In this document: positions 53,029-62,238 of the stretch, in pieces
How the letters are laid out: each line of letters starts with the position of its first letter
Numbering within the stretch: the first letter of the stretch is position 1
Assembly (NCBI GenBank): GCA_965227905.1
Contig: OZ245780.1
Location: 5,828,001-5,892,000, forward strand
Source: CBDDHT01 sp965227905
GTDB taxonomy: Bacteria > Pseudomonadota > Alphaproteobacteria > Rhizobiales > Methyloligellaceae
Direction of reading: 5' to 3'
DNA length: 64,000 bases
Position numbers and translations under genes: made by a program
The notes under the pieces: model-generated
Seen by the model: the letters and a program-made list of their open reading frames with translations, nothing else
Told to the model about the DNA's origin: nothing
The model's database searches: none

Positions 53029-53200
53029 TAAGCCTTGGAAGTGCGACGCACTATAGCGATGCGCCGTTGGTGTGCAAGCATTGCGCGCAGCCGCGCAACA
53101 CGTCCGGGCAATCTGCGCCGGGCGATTGAACGAACGGCCCAAAGTGCCTATTTTGTGCCTAAGGATTATCACCCCATCTTTTGGCAGCGTGGCTTGGGTC

Positions 53201-53512
53201 ATGGTTTTTCGCACTCTCGGTCTTTGGTCCGTTCTGATCGCGGTTCTGATGCTTGTGATCGACGGAACGAAATCGTTCAAGGACGAGGAAGGTTGGGCGA
53301 CCACGACTCTCGCCGAGCAATGGAACCAGATGAGCGCGACCGGTTTCGCGAACTTCCGCACCATGGTCGAAGAGCAGCTCGGCAGCGGAGCCTGGGAGTA
53401 TGGCGTGCTGATGGCACTCCAAATCCCGACCTGGGTATTCTTCGCCGCGCTGGGCGCACTCTTTTACTGGGCCGGCCGGCGCCGCCATCGCATCGAGGTC
53501 TTCAGCAACTGA
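53201..53512 (+). CDS. small two-helix membrane protein, function unknown
   Basis: A 103-residue protein with a hydrophobic helix at residues 5-22 (LGLWSVLIAVLMLVIDG) and another at about 68-90 (IPTWVFFAALGALFYWAG), joined by an extramembrane loop. Similar small proteins are common in rhizobia, by recollection. The stop overlaps the msrA start (TGATG), so they are co-translated; a link to oxidative repair is possible. Confidence 0.72.
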   Translation: MVFRTLGLWSVLIAVLMLVIDGTKSFKDEEGWATTTLAEQWNQMSATGFANFRTMVEEQLGSGAWEYGVLMALQIPTWVFFAALGALFYWAGRRRHRIEVFSN

Positions 53513-54171
53513 TGTTTTTCTTCCGCAAAGACGCCGTGATGCCAGAGCGCGACGCTGCGCTTCCGGGTCGCGACACACCAATCCAAGTTTCCGAAGGGCA
53601 CTTTGTATTGAAACAACCACTTCAAGGCCCGTATCCGGACGGTCTCGAGACGGCCATTTTCGGGATGGGGTGTTTCTGGGGTGCCGAACGTCCGTTCTGG
53701 GGCTTGAACGGCGTCCACGTCACCGCCGTTGGCTATGCGGCCGGCTATACGCCGAACCCGACCTATGAAGAGGTTTGTTCCGGACGTACGGGCCACAATG
53801 AAGTCGTGCTGGTCGTCTTCGATCCGGCAAAGATTAGCTATGAACGACTGCTACAGGTGTTCTGGGAAGGCCATGATCCGACCCAGGGCATGCGGCAGGG
53901 CAACGATGTCGGCACGCAGTATCGCTCAGGCATTTATGTCACCAACGATGAACAGAGAACGACCGCCGAAGCCTCGAAAGCGGCCTACGGACAAGCCCTG
54001 AAAGAGCGGGGCTTGGGGCCGATTACAACCGAGATCGTAGATGGCGGCCCGTTCTATTTCGCCGAAGACTACCATCAGCAGTATCTCGCGAAAAATCCGA
54101 ATGGCTACTGTGGGATGGGCGGGACCGGTGTCAGCTGTCCTATTGGAACCGGAGCGACGGCTTCAGCTTGA
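53512..54171 (+). CDS. msrA: peptide-methionine (S)-S-oxide reductase MsrA
   Basis: A 219-residue enzyme. The catalytic C54 is in GMGCFWGAE; C200 and C209 near the C-terminus (NGYCGMGGTGVSC) resolve the sulfenic acid. The conserved GHNEVV and AEDYHQQYL segments are present. It reduces methionine sulfoxide in proteins with thioredoxin. The N-terminal 45 residues form the usual extension. This gene keeps cysteine at a site that is selenocysteine in some bacteria. Confidence 0.96.
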   Translation: MFFFRKDAVMPERDAALPGRDTPIQVSEGHFVLKQPLQGPYPDGLETAIFGMGCFWGAERPFWGLNGVHVTAVGYAAGYTPNPTYEEVCSGRTGHNEVVLVVFDPAKISYERLLQVFWEGHDPTQGMRQGNDVGTQYRSGIYVTNDEQRTTAEASKAAYGQALKERGLGPITTEIVDGGPFYFAEDYHQQYLAKNPNGYCGMGGTGVSCPIGTGATASA

Positions 54172-54258
54172 AGCCCGGATCAAGCGACAGTGGTTTTCCA
54201 TTGAATTTGTCTTAGTGGCTAAGTCGTTTCTCAGTTCATTTTCCAATGTGCCAATGGT

Positions 54259-54342
54259 CGTCTTCCCAGCGAAGGCTGGGATCCAGGACTGCTTCTAGAT
54301 TTGTCATCGTCGCACTGGATTACAGCCTTCGCTGGAATGACG
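54259..54342. repeat. inverted pair of palindromes, type C
   Basis: CCCAGCGAAGGCTGGGATCCA near 54265-54284 and its partner CAGCCTTCGCTGG at 54323-54335, flanked by CGTCTT and AATGACG, form two small hairpins and a larger inverted repeat. Same architecture as the other dispersed palindromes, with a different core. It follows msrA. Confidence 0.65.
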
Positions 54343-54441
54343 AATTGGTTGGGATTTTTGGATCGGCCGACCCTTTGATCCGCCACCTTCCGCCTCCATG
54401 TCCCGATCAAGTCCGGGCCTGGGGATCGTAGCGTCGGCGTT

Positions 54442-54831
54442 TCACGCCAAATCGAGTGCGCGACTTTTTAGGTCCGCAAGATCGACCACCTCCAGCGTCC
54501 GCTCATGAGTCGCCGAAAGAATGACGCGCGGCGCTACGCCGGCGGCAAAGGCTTCCTGCCAGCGTGCGGCACACAGGCACCATCGATCGCCCGGCTGAAG
54601 TCCGGGGAATCCGAATTCAGGCAAGGGCGTGGAGAGATCGTTGCCTCGGGCCTTCGAGAACAAAAGAAACTCCGCGGTCACCTCGACACAGACCGTATGG
54701 ATCCCGGCATCGTCCGGTCCGGTTTCGCAACACCCTGTGCGATAGAATCCGGTCATCGGATGGAGCGAACAGGTCCCGATCGGCTCACCAAAGACATTGT
54801 TCTGTTCATCGTCGTCCATGGCTTCACTCAT
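54442..54831 (-). CDS. DUF2237-family protein
   Basis: A 129-residue protein with the family blocks NVFGEPIGTCSLHPMTGFYRTGCC, HTVCVEVTAEFLLFSKARGNDLSTP and GDRWCLCAARWQEAF. Function is unknown across bacteria. Its start overlaps the stop of mepA by four bases, so it is co-translated with that cell-wall hydrolase. Confidence 0.9.
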   Translation of the reverse strand: MSEAMDDDEQNNVFGEPIGTCSLHPMTGFYRTGCCETGPDDAGIHTVCVEVTAEFLLFSKARGNDLSTPLPEFGFPGLQPGDRWCLCAARWQEAFAAGVAPRVILSATHERTLEVVDLADLKSRALDLA

Positions 54832-55826
54832 CTCGGCTTCCTATCGGGCAGGGAGACTTCCCCCTCTCGCTTGACCCAGCCTGTTGCCGGTGGCCGCTGC
54901 GATGCGGGAACAATATCTGCAGACGGAACATCATGGGCGTTCAACACCAATTTGCAGTCTGCCGGCAGATCGGCCAGGCGCAATCGTCGCCTCTTCTTCG
55001 GTTTCTTCTTAGGCTTCGTTACTTTCGGCGGCGGTTTCTTTTTCGGCTTCATCGCCCGCTTCAGCAGTTTAAACCAGTCGTCGAGCTGCTTGCCGCACCC
55101 GTCCCCGGCCGGTGCCGGCTTTTGGTTGACGCAACCGCGCATGCCGCGCGGGCACGATAGGCGGACATGAAAATGATAGTGGTGTCCCCACCAGGGGCGG
55201 ATCTTGTTCAGCCAGCGTCGATCGTTGCCGGCCGCTCGACAAAGCTCTTTCTTGATGACGGGGTGCACGAAGATCCGTGCCACCTCGCGGGAGGATGCAG
55301 CCCGTTTCAACAATGTCACATGGCCCGGTTTCCAGGCCCGCTTATTGATCGACAACCGGTCCTTGCCCAGCATGGAAATTGCCGAGATCTTCTCGCGTTC
55401 CTGACGGGTCAGACGCCTGTTCGGCATAGGCTTCAGCCAGATATCCGCATCGAGACCGATCTGATGGCTGCGATGCCCCGTAAGCATGGGGCCGCCACGT
55501 GGCTGCGACAAATCACCGACCAGCAGACCCGGCCAGCCATCGATCTCTTTGGACTCGGTTGCAAGGCGCTCGACATATTTGACCAGAGCCGGATGCCCCC
55601 AATTTCGGTTTCGCGAAAGCCGCATCGCCTGCCAAGCCGTCCCGTTAACAGGCAGCATGGCCCCGCCTGCCAGGCAGCCACGCGCATAAGACCCTATTGC
55701 GCGTGAGCGCAGATCAGCGGGCGCTTTCTTGGCACCAAAGAGCTTGCGCGCTTCAGGCGCACTGAAGGCTTCGAGCGGCGCAACCACCAGGAAAGCCAGG
55801 AATATCGGAAAAAGAACTCGGCGCAT
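54828..55826 (-). CDS. mepA: penicillin-insensitive murein endopeptidase MepA
   Basis: A 332-residue periplasmic zinc enzyme with a signal peptide (residues 1-23). Zinc and catalytic residues are H121 and D126 or D128 (HRSHQIGLDADIW) and the HxH of WWGHHYHFH (ending H220), as in E. coli MepA. It cuts the peptide cross-links of murein. A C-terminal lysine/proline-rich linker and about 60 extra residues follow, absent from the E. coli protein. Co-translated with the DUF2237 gene. Confidence 0.93.
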   Translation of the reverse strand: MRRVLFPIFLAFLVVAPLEAFSAPEARKLFGAKKAPADLRSRAIGSYARGCLAGGAMLPVNGTAWQAMRLSRNRNWGHPALVKYVERLATESKEIDGWPGLLVGDLSQPRGGPMLTGHRSHQIGLDADIWLKPMPNRRLTRQEREKISAISMLGKDRLSINKRAWKPGHVTLLKRAASSREVARIFVHPVIKKELCRAAGNDRRWLNKIRPWWGHHYHFHVRLSCPRGMRGCVNQKPAPAGDGCGKQLDDWFKLLKRAMKPKKKPPPKVTKPKKKPKKRRRLRLADLPADCKLVLNAHDVPSADIVPASQRPPATGWVKREGEVSLPDRKPR

Positions 55827-56069
55827 CTCGGATTTTGCTTAGGACCCGTCATCACCTCGGCTTGTCAGATTCCAGGGAACACCAACAATGGCCCCTACGC
55901 GAATCTCAAGCTTTCGCCGCATACTACAGCGGCGCGTTGCATTTTGCCATTCATCTGAAAGCACCGTCAAAAATCCGTGTCTGGACGTCGAAACCGTTGC
56001 AAAGGCTTGCCTCGCTGCCTGCCTTCCCATACCGATAGGATCAAATTCAACCGCTTTGGAGAACATCAA

Positions 56070-56534
56070 ATGGAACCTTGGCAAGTCTATTTGTCTGGCG
56101 AAATTCACACCGACTGGCGCGAAGTTATTGAAGCTGCGGTGAAAGCTGAAGGTCTGCCCGTGACCTTCACCGCGCCCGTCACCGACCATGACAGCAGTGA
56201 CGATTGCGGAATCTCAATTCTTGGATCCGAAGACAAAGGCTTTTGGAAAGACCATAAGGGCGCCAAACTCAACGCGATCCGTACACGCAATCTCATTGAG
56301 CGCGCCGATATTGTCGTTGTGCGCTTCGGCGACAAGTACAAACAGTGGAATGCGGCTTTCGATGCCGGCTTTGCTGCCGCTCTCGGGAAACCGCTCGTCG
56401 TCCTCCACGATGCAGCACTGACCCATCCACTCAAGGAAGTCGATGCAGCCGCATTGGCCGTTGCCGAAGAGCCGCATCAAGTCGCAGAAATCCTGCGATA
56501 TGTCATTCGCGGCGAGCTGGCAAAAACAGCATAG
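56070..56534 (+). CDS. YtoQ-family protein
   Basis: A 154-residue protein of the YtoQ family (WQVYLSGEIHTDWREVI, FTAPVTDHDSSDDCG, ADIVVVRFGDKYKQWNAAFDAGFAAALGKPL). The fold is close to nucleoside 2-deoxyribosyltransferases; activity is not established. GGAGAA precedes the ATG at 56070. Monocistronic. Confidence 0.9.
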   Translation: MEPWQVYLSGEIHTDWREVIEAAVKAEGLPVTFTAPVTDHDSSDDCGISILGSEDKGFWKDHKGAKLNAIRTRNLIERADIVVVRFGDKYKQWNAAFDAGFAAALGKPLVVLHDAALTHPLKEVDAAALAVAEEPHQVAEILRYVIRGELAKTA

Positions 56535-56658
56535 AAGAAAGACGGCTTAATCTTCTTGATTATCGATCTATTTACCAAGAAAGATCGATTCAAAAGCTTA
56601 GATCTTGGAATATTACCCATGCCTCCCCATGTTGTTAAATCAGCTGGGAGGCATACTT

Positions 56659-57096
56659 ATGCAACATCTCGCGCGAGCCGTATCGGCTGGCCTTGTTCTG
56701 CTCGTGTTCGCATTTGCGGCGCCATCGGCGTCCGCCGCCGCCATTGTTGCCAAAATCGACAAATCTGCGCAGCGCATGACCGTCTACGTCAAGGGCGCGC
56801 GCGCCTATAGCTGGCCCGTCTCCACAGCACGCCGCGGCTATCGGACCCCACTCGGAACCTATCGTCCGACACGCCTCCACCGCATGTGGTATTCGCGGAA
56901 ATACAACAATTCACCTATGCCCTATTCGATCTTCTTCCATGGCGGTTACGCCGTCCACGGAACGAACCACATTCGCTCCCTGGGGCAACCCGCATCCCAT
57001 GGCTGCGTACGATTGCATCCTGCAAACGCTGCGCGGCTCTATAGCCTCGTTCATCGATATGGCATGGGTAACACACGCATCATTGTTACGAATTAG
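56659..57096 (+). CDS. L,D-transpeptidase (YkuD domain), compact
   Basis: A 145-residue exported enzyme: signal peptide to about residue 27 (ASAAA), then only the YkuD domain. The active-site pattern is H100-GTNH104 and SHGC116VRLHP. GGGAGGC fixes the ATG at 56659. It is a shorter paralogue of the gene at 22985 and shares the stretch NNSPM..Y..FF.GGYAVH. It ends before a clear terminator. Confidence 0.93.
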   Translation: MQHLARAVSAGLVLLVFAFAAPSASAAAIVAKIDKSAQRMTVYVKGARAYSWPVSTARRGYRTPLGTYRPTRLHRMWYSRKYNNSPMPYSIFFHGGYAVHGTNHIRSLGQPASHGCVRLHPANAARLYSLVHRYGMGNTRIIVTN

Positions 57097-57122
57097 CCGA
57101 CCTTCCCCTTCCGGTCATGGCA

Positions 57123-57165
57123 TGCGCCGGGTCCTCGCACATCGGGACCCGGCGCACTCATTTTT
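57123..57165 (+). terminator. rho-independent terminator of the L,D-transpeptidase
   Basis: TGCGCCGGGTCC (57123-57134) pairs perfectly with GGACCCGGCGCA (57145-57156) and is followed by CTCATTTTT. Confidence 0.93.
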
Positions 57166-57240
57166 GCCGCATCCCCCTCGACCTCCGAGACAGATCATGG
57201 CCAAATGGCATGGTCCAAAACACTCTCGGCGAGGTCGGCC

Positions 57241-57789
57241 ATGCGCCTTGCATTTCTCCTGATTGCAGCGAGCGGTTTCCTTTCGACGCCTGTGCTCGGT
57301 GATGATCAGCCTTGCGGCCCTCGGTTTGTGGTCACATTCCAGGACAGCGATCCCGATACTTTCACGATCGAGAACAAGAGCGGAGAAGGCTGGACGCTTG
57401 TCGGGCTGTCTATCGTTCTTGCAGGCTCTGCCGGCAACCTGATCTTCGATACGGTTGCCGGTGGGCTCGGTAGCGGTAGCCCTTCTGCCTTTTTCTCCAA
57501 ATTGGATTCTCCAGTAAAGCTGATCGATGCCCGAGGCGCCGACGATGGGGGTCGAGCCGTCTCACTTGCTTTTGAGGCATTCGAGCCTGGCCGCAGTTTC
57601 GATTTCCATACAGACGTGGATGACCGTTTGCCTCAATCCAGTCTTGGACAACCGCATGTGGAGGGCTCCGAGTTCCGCGGCGCATCCGCCTATGGGGTTT
57701 TCAGAGGGCTTGGCGACGAACCGGTCAGAATTGAAGCCGTCTTCGATGACAATGCGCAAGCCGACACGGGCAGCGGCGGCTGCGTTTAG
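57241..57789 (+). CDS. exported protein of unknown function
   Basis: A 182-residue protein with a signal peptide (LAFLLIAASGFLSTPVLG) and a mature part of about 160 residues, beta-rich in appearance, starting DDQPCGPRFVVTFQDSDPDTFTIENKS. Its first and last cysteines (PCG; GGCV) may bridge. GAGGT precedes the ATG at 57241. The form resembles aggregation- or PEP-CTERM-type extracellular domains but lacks a sorting tail. No assignment. Confidence 0.72.
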   Translation: MRLAFLLIAASGFLSTPVLGDDQPCGPRFVVTFQDSDPDTFTIENKSGEGWTLVGLSIVLAGSAGNLIFDTVAGGLGSGSPSAFFSKLDSPVKLIDARGADDGGRAVSLAFEAFEPGRSFDFHTDVDDRLPQSSLGQPHVEGSEFRGASAYGVFRGLGDEPVRIEAVFDDNAQADTGSGGCV

Positions 57790-58053
57790 GCAGCAGGGCC
57801 GCGGGCCTGTGGATAACTCCGTTTCTCGTGCACATCCCAGGCCGCGCTATCAGGAGAGTGGTGAGTCAGCGGTCATTGGTGACGATCCTCCGATCACCAT
57901 CTGAATATTGACGTTTCGGGACTGTGGCACGGCTGCAACGCAAATCCGGAAAATTGGTAGCGTCGCCGCTTTATCCTCGTGACCCGCCGGCTTCTCGAAT
58001 AGCATCGCCAGCGGGGTAGATGCTCGATTGAGCTGTTGTCAGGAGGGGTCCAC

Positions 58054-58809
58054 ATGAATTTCCGGAACACATTCGTCGCCAGTGCAGTGCTAGCAATCGC
58101 TGCTATGACGGTTACGGCTCCGGCGCAATCCGGTGGTTTGAAAGACCCGGTCGTGCAATCGCATTACGGTTGGTACATCGAAGGACGTTTCGGCGGCGCG
58201 CTGGATACGGAACGCGACGTCGATTTGTTCAGTTCCAATGTTGCTGGTGCTAATGGTCGGCTTGTAACCGAGGCCGATGACGGCTTTGGCTTTACATTTG
58301 CCGTCGGCAAACAAATCGATGAGCTCTGGCGTGCTGAACTGCAATATGGCTATGGCAAGGCGGACGATCTGACCGTCAATTATGCGAACGCACCCCTAAA
58401 CCCGCTGTTCCCTCAAACGCTAGCTTCCGGCGGCGATATTACAATCAACTCGCTGCAGGGCACACTGCTGCGATCATGGCGCCGGACCTTCTTCAACGGT
58501 CGCCTGCGGCCATTCAGCGGAGCAAGTATCGGCGCTGCAAAGATTGATATGGACAATGTTGGCCCGGCAGGCTCACGCTTCCTCATCGATGACGACGATA
58601 CAGTTTTCTTGCTGGCCCATCACAGTGGCATTGATGTGAGTATTTCGGAGCGTGCCGTCTTCACGCTGCGCCTTTCCGGTGTCCTGACGACTGGTGGAGA
58701 CTTCCAAGCTAGAGACACAACTGGAGCAGGCGGGATCGCTCAGCTCGAGACCGATACCGAGTATGATCGTGTCGTCACCGGCGGGATCAGGATCAAGCTC
58801 GGTCAGTAA
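58054..58809 (+). CDS. outer-membrane beta-barrel protein
   Basis: A 251-residue protein with a signal peptide (VLAIAAMTVTAPAQS) and alternating strands such as GWYIEGRFGGALD, GFGFTFAVGKQ, WRAELQYGYGK, and a final strand RVVTGGIRIKLGQ. This is the small eight-stranded OMP type (PF13505-like), though the last residue is not phenylalanine. AGGAGGGG precedes the ATG. Monocistronic, followed by dispersed palindromes. Confidence 0.82.
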   Translation: MNFRNTFVASAVLAIAAMTVTAPAQSGGLKDPVVQSHYGWYIEGRFGGALDTERDVDLFSSNVAGANGRLVTEADDGFGFTFAVGKQIDELWRAELQYGYGKADDLTVNYANAPLNPLFPQTLASGGDITINSLQGTLLRSWRRTFFNGRLRPFSGASIGAAKIDMDNVGPAGSRFLIDDDDTVFLLAHHSGIDVSISERAVFTLRLSGVLTTGGDFQARDTTGAGGIAQLETDTEYDRVVTGGIRIKLGQ

Positions 58810-58831
58810 CACTAGTACCGAAATTGATATG

Positions 58832-58910
58832 CCCCGGACTTGATCCGGGGCCCAGGGCTATGAGCATGAACTCAGCATGCCGCCCTGGATCCCGGATCAA
58901 GTCCGGGATG
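58832..58910. repeat. inverted pair of palindromes, type B
   Basis: CCCCGGACTTGATCCGGGG (58832-58850) and CCCGGATCAAGTCCGGG (58891-58907) face each other with GCCCAGGGC/GCCCTGGATC flanks, closely like the pair at 44731-44818. Lies between convergent genes and may terminate both. Confidence 0.75.
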
Positions 58911-58933
58911 TTGTTTGCCTGGCTACAGTGTTC

Positions 58934-60292
58934 TCAATCGTCAAGGCGGGCACCGTCCGCATTCAATAGGGCGCGAATCTCGGCGCCCTCGAAGCTTCGA
59001 ACAGGTTGATGTCGCTCTACCGCGAGAGATGCAGCAAGCCCTGCCGCATGACCATAACCAAAGCACTGTGCCGTTACCCTGCATGACGCGAGCGCCTCAT
59101 GCTCGGCTGACAGACAGCGGCCTGCAACGATTAGATTCTCGCCCTTCTCCGGCAGGAGTGTCGCGAAGGGCACTTCGTAGTAGTCGTCATCGAGCCATTC
59201 GAGTTTCGGCCGCTCCCCTGAGTGCAGTTCGATGGGCCATGGCGAGCGGACGACACCATCTCCACGCTTTCGGCGCGAGACGACATCTTCGTTGGTCAAC
59301 CGATCGACACCGACGATCGAGCGCGATTGCCGAATACCGGCTTGGACACCCGTATCGTTGACGAAGTTCCTCTCACAACCGGGAATATGATTGGCCAGAA
59401 AGCGCGCATATTCTCGCACCTGATGGCGCCCAACGAGTTCGGCCTCTGTGAGATCCTCGGGATTGCCCGGGTAGAGCTCGCGGCCATCTCGCCCGACCAA
59501 CCTCGTTGCATTGACGAGCAACTCACCGGGACGCGGCGTCGGGAAGATCCAGATCTTCGCACGCGGCAAATCATAGTCGCCCGACGCATTCGCTTCGATC
59601 AACTGCTCCGTAACCCTGGCCGAGCAAATGGTATCCGAGCCCCAGAATTCGAGGAACCGCGGCATATCCACATTGCCGATGCGGAAAATCATAGTCGGGT
59701 TCTGCACGGTCCCATCCTGGCCGCGCGAGTAGCCATAACCCGCTCGAAAGACGACATCCGCATCGCCGCTGGCATCGACGACCACACCCGCATTCACGAC
59801 GCCTCGACCGGCTTTCGAGTCGACAAGCGCACCTTTGACAACCTCACCATCCATAACCACGCCTAGCACAAGCGCGTGATAGAGAACCTTGACCTTCGTA
59901 TCAGCGAGAAAAGAATCGGCCGCTTCCCGCCAACGATGCGGGTCGTGGCAGTGCGTCCACGTACGCCCGTAGCGCTGCGGTTCCGTGATCCCATTCGTCT
60001 CGGCCATCAACGCTCGGAACCGTTCGGCAAAACCAAACACCGCCTGTTCCGGGCGATTGGCGACACGTTCGCTGGAAAGATAGAGACCGCAGATGGTGCC
60101 TGAAAGGCCGGCCACGGCGTTGCCGCCGCAGAAACCATAGCGTTCGACCAGCAGGACGCTGCGGCCGTGCCGGGCAGCCGTCTCGGCGGCAGCGACGCCG
60201 GCAGCACCACCCCCGACGACGAGAACGTCGACATCAGCCAGGACGGGCAAGCCGTGATCCGGCGCGAGCCTTTGAGTCTCGAGCCAGTTCAC
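58934..60292 (-). CDS. FAD-dependent oxidoreductase (PF12831-like)
   Basis: A 452-residue flavoprotein. The dinucleotide motif is VLVVGGGAAGVAAAETAARHG near residue 25-45, with the ERYGFCGGNAV segment that follows it in the family. Another block, PGCERNFVNDTGVQAGIRQSRSIVG, and the C-terminal GENLIVAGRCLSAEHEALASCRV are typical. The start is a GTG at 60292; an earlier TTG would overlap the small membrane gene. It is last in the PhyH operon and may oxidise that pathway's product. Confidence 0.88.
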   Translation of the reverse strand: MNWLETQRLAPDHGLPVLADVDVLVVGGGAAGVAAAETAARHGRSVLLVERYGFCGGNAVAGLSGTICGLYLSSERVANRPEQAVFGFAERFRALMAETNGITEPQRYGRTWTHCHDPHRWREAADSFLADTKVKVLYHALVLGVVMDGEVVKGALVDSKAGRGVVNAGVVVDASGDADVVFRAGYGYSRGQDGTVQNPTMIFRIGNVDMPRFLEFWGSDTICSARVTEQLIEANASGDYDLPRAKIWIFPTPRPGELLVNATRLVGRDGRELYPGNPEDLTEAELVGRHQVREYARFLANHIPGCERNFVNDTGVQAGIRQSRSIVGVDRLTNEDVVSRRKRGDGVVRSPWPIELHSGERPKLEWLDDDYYEVPFATLLPEKGENLIVAGRCLSAEHEALASCRVTAQCFGYGHAAGLAASLAVERHQPVRSFEGAEIRALLNADGARLDD

Positions 60293-60308
60293 GAAGACTG
60301 CGGCACGG

Positions 60309-60494
60309 TCACCCGCGCTTCTTCTTCTTGCCAACGGCTTCCGGGAACACCCACATGGAAGCAACCATGAAGATCGCCGTGCCGATCACGAACCAGAAAA
60401 GGTGCGGATTGCCGACCGACACCTGCCAGTAGGCGAGCGCAACAGCAACGATCATCGCGATCACCGAGAGGATGGCTTTGATATCGTTCGGCAT
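60309..60494 (-). CDS. small two-helix membrane protein
   Basis: A 61-residue protein with two hydrophobic helices (ILSVIAMIVAVALAYWQV; HLFWFVIGTAIFMVASMWV) and a basic tail (KKKKRG). Its start lies just past the hydroxylase stop. It probably supports the membrane hydroxylase, but no function is known. Confidence 0.7.
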   Translation of the reverse strand: MPNDIKAILSVIAMIVAVALAYWQVSVGNPHLFWFVIGTAIFMVASMWVFPEAVGKKKKRG

Positions 60495-60495
60495 A

Positions 60496-61266
60496 TCAGT
60501 AGGCGCCCATGGGCTCCGCTGCCGCTTCGTCGGGCCGCTTCGGACGGCCACGCAGATCCTCCTTGAGATAATCCGTGTTGTAGCCGTTGAAGATATGCCC
60601 GAAGAGACCGCGGTCCAGGTCCGAAGTGCCGAACAACCAATCGGCGATGGGGAATGTGAGGTTCATGTTCACTTCCATCATCAGCTTGGCATTGTGATGC
60701 GCCGTGTGATGCCGGCGGATCGTGTTCACGAAGGGGCAGTTGCGGACAAACCAGTTTTCATCCACGTGGCAACAGAAGTGCATGAACTCATACAGCAGGT
60801 ACATGCCCGTCGTCGTGCACATGAACAGCCAGCCGACATTCGGTGAAATCAGCCAGCCAAAGAAGAAACCACCCGGGATCGACATGAGAATGAAGACAAC
60901 CAGGGCGTAGGGCGGGAACACCGTCACGCGCCAGTCCTTGTGATCCCGGAAGCGCATTTCCTCATCGGTGAAGAACTGATGGTGATTCAGCGTGTGACGC
61001 TCATAGATGGCGCGCACACCTTTTATGTTCATGGGACGGTGCATGATCGTCTTGTGGATCCACCATTCGAAGATGTTCGTAAACATGAAAGTGAGCGGGA
61101 TGGTCAGCCATTCCCACCAGAGCACATTGCCGAAATTCTGGAGATAGATGTAGAACGCCGCCGCGCCCATCGCATAAATGATCGCGATGTGCAGATAGCC
61201 GTCGTACCAACCGATAATGCGCGAGCGGTACTCCTCGCGAAAATTGACTTGTCTGTCGGTGATCAT
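60496..61266 (-). CDS. membrane di-iron hydroxylase (fatty acid hydroxylase superfamily)
   Basis: A 256-residue protein with four hydrophobic segments and the histidine clusters HKTIMH, HTLNHH and RRHHTAHH, the di-iron ligands of sterol desaturase/fatty acid hydroxylase enzymes. It inserts oxygen into a lipid-like or small hydrophobic substrate at the inner membrane. It follows a PhyH gene and precedes a FAD gene, so the operon contains two oxygenases and an oxidoreductase. Confidence 0.9.
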   Translation of the reverse strand: MITDRQVNFREEYRSRIIGWYDGYLHIAIIYAMGAAAFYIYLQNFGNVLWWEWLTIPLTFMFTNIFEWWIHKTIMHRPMNIKGVRAIYERHTLNHHQFFTDEEMRFRDHKDWRVTVFPPYALVVFILMSIPGGFFFGWLISPNVGWLFMCTTTGMYLLYEFMHFCCHVDENWFVRNCPFVNTIRRHHTAHHNAKLMMEVNMNLTFPIADWLFGTSDLDRGLFGHIFNGYNTDYLKEDLRGRPKRPDEAAAEPMGAY

Positions 61267-61310
61267 GTGTTCCTCCTGTGGTACTGGCTATGCCGCGCAG
61301 CCTATTGCCT

Positions 61311-62213
61311 TCATTCGGCTGCCGCGGTCCAGTCTTCTTCCTGTTGAACAGCGAAAATCGATGTATAGCCCTTGGACCAATCCGGCGGCTGCAGACAGGG
61401 GCGTGGATCGTGATGGGCGTAGCGCGCCCGATGCCCGCGGACGATCGCCTGATCGTATTTCGAGTAGAGCGGATTGTGGGTGTAAGGAAACGCATCGGCT
61501 GATGCAAAAACATTCAGCAAAAGCGGACGCGGAATGTCGGAGTGATTGGCCGCCGAGTAGTGGAGCGTTCGGCAATTATGAATGGTCACCGATCCGGCCG
61601 GCCCATCGAGGAATACCGCCTTGTCCATATCAATCTTCGCAGACGCTTCCGGACTGAGGCATCCGACCCACTCGTCCTTGTCATTATACTGGTCATAAAG
61701 CGGATGCTCGTGGCTGCCCGGCAGCACGGCGAGCGGTCCCTGTTCAAGCCCACAATCGTAGATATAGGTACCGGATGTACAAGGGCTGTAATTGGTATGC
61801 GGCCAGAACGAAATGTCCTGGTGCCACTTCACTTCATCTCCGCCGCCCGACCATTTGAAATTCAGCTTGGAGTGATGAAACTTCACGTCCCGCCCAACGA
61901 GATCAGCCATGACGTCTGTCAGGATTGAGTTGGAAGCATAATCCCAATAAGCCTCGTGATGATCGTTGGGGCTGGAAAGACGCCGGAGCCGAGGATTTTC
62001 CGCCGAATGGCCCTCATCGAGATCCCAAACCTCGTCGGAAGCCGTAATCTTCTTGCTCCGCTCGACCATCGCTTCGGTCGTTGCACGAAGCTGTTCGACG
62101 CGGTCTTCGGGAATGAGACGTTCCAGCAGAATATAACCGTTCTCGAAATAGGATTCGCGTTGCGCCTGGGTAAGAACTTGCGGTTCCTGGGAAAGAATAT
62201 CGTCTGGTGTCAT
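61311..62213 (-). CDS. phytanoyl-CoA dioxygenase (PhyH)-family oxygenase
   Basis: A 300-residue Fe(II)/2-oxoglutarate oxygenase. The iron triad is H131-x-D133 (KWHQDISFW) and H212 or H218 (VTIHNCRTLHYSA); the 2-oxoglutarate arginine is probably in DIPRPLLL. It hydroxylates an unactivated carbon of a small or CoA-linked substrate. It is the first gene of the leftward operon and lies 26 bases from a strong dyad at 62239-62269. Confidence 0.9.
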   Translation of the reverse strand: MTPDDILSQEPQVLTQAQRESYFENGYILLERLIPEDRVEQLRATTEAMVERSKKITASDEVWDLDEGHSAENPRLRRLSSPNDHHEAYWDYASNSILTDVMADLVGRDVKFHHSKLNFKWSGGGDEVKWHQDISFWPHTNYSPCTSGTYIYDCGLEQGPLAVLPGSHEHPLYDQYNDKDEWVGCLSPEASAKIDMDKAVFLDGPAGSVTIHNCRTLHYSAANHSDIPRPLLLNVFASADAFPYTHNPLYSKYDQAIVRGHRARYAHHDPRPCLQPPDWSKGYTSIFAVQQEEDWTAAAE

Positions 62214-62238
62214 GATTCTGCCTCGCGACGGTTAGCCA

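Noticed and set aside
53512..54171. Selenocysteine forms of MsrA or of ArsC (39140-39649)
   Set aside because: Both keep ordinary cysteine codons at the catalytic sites.
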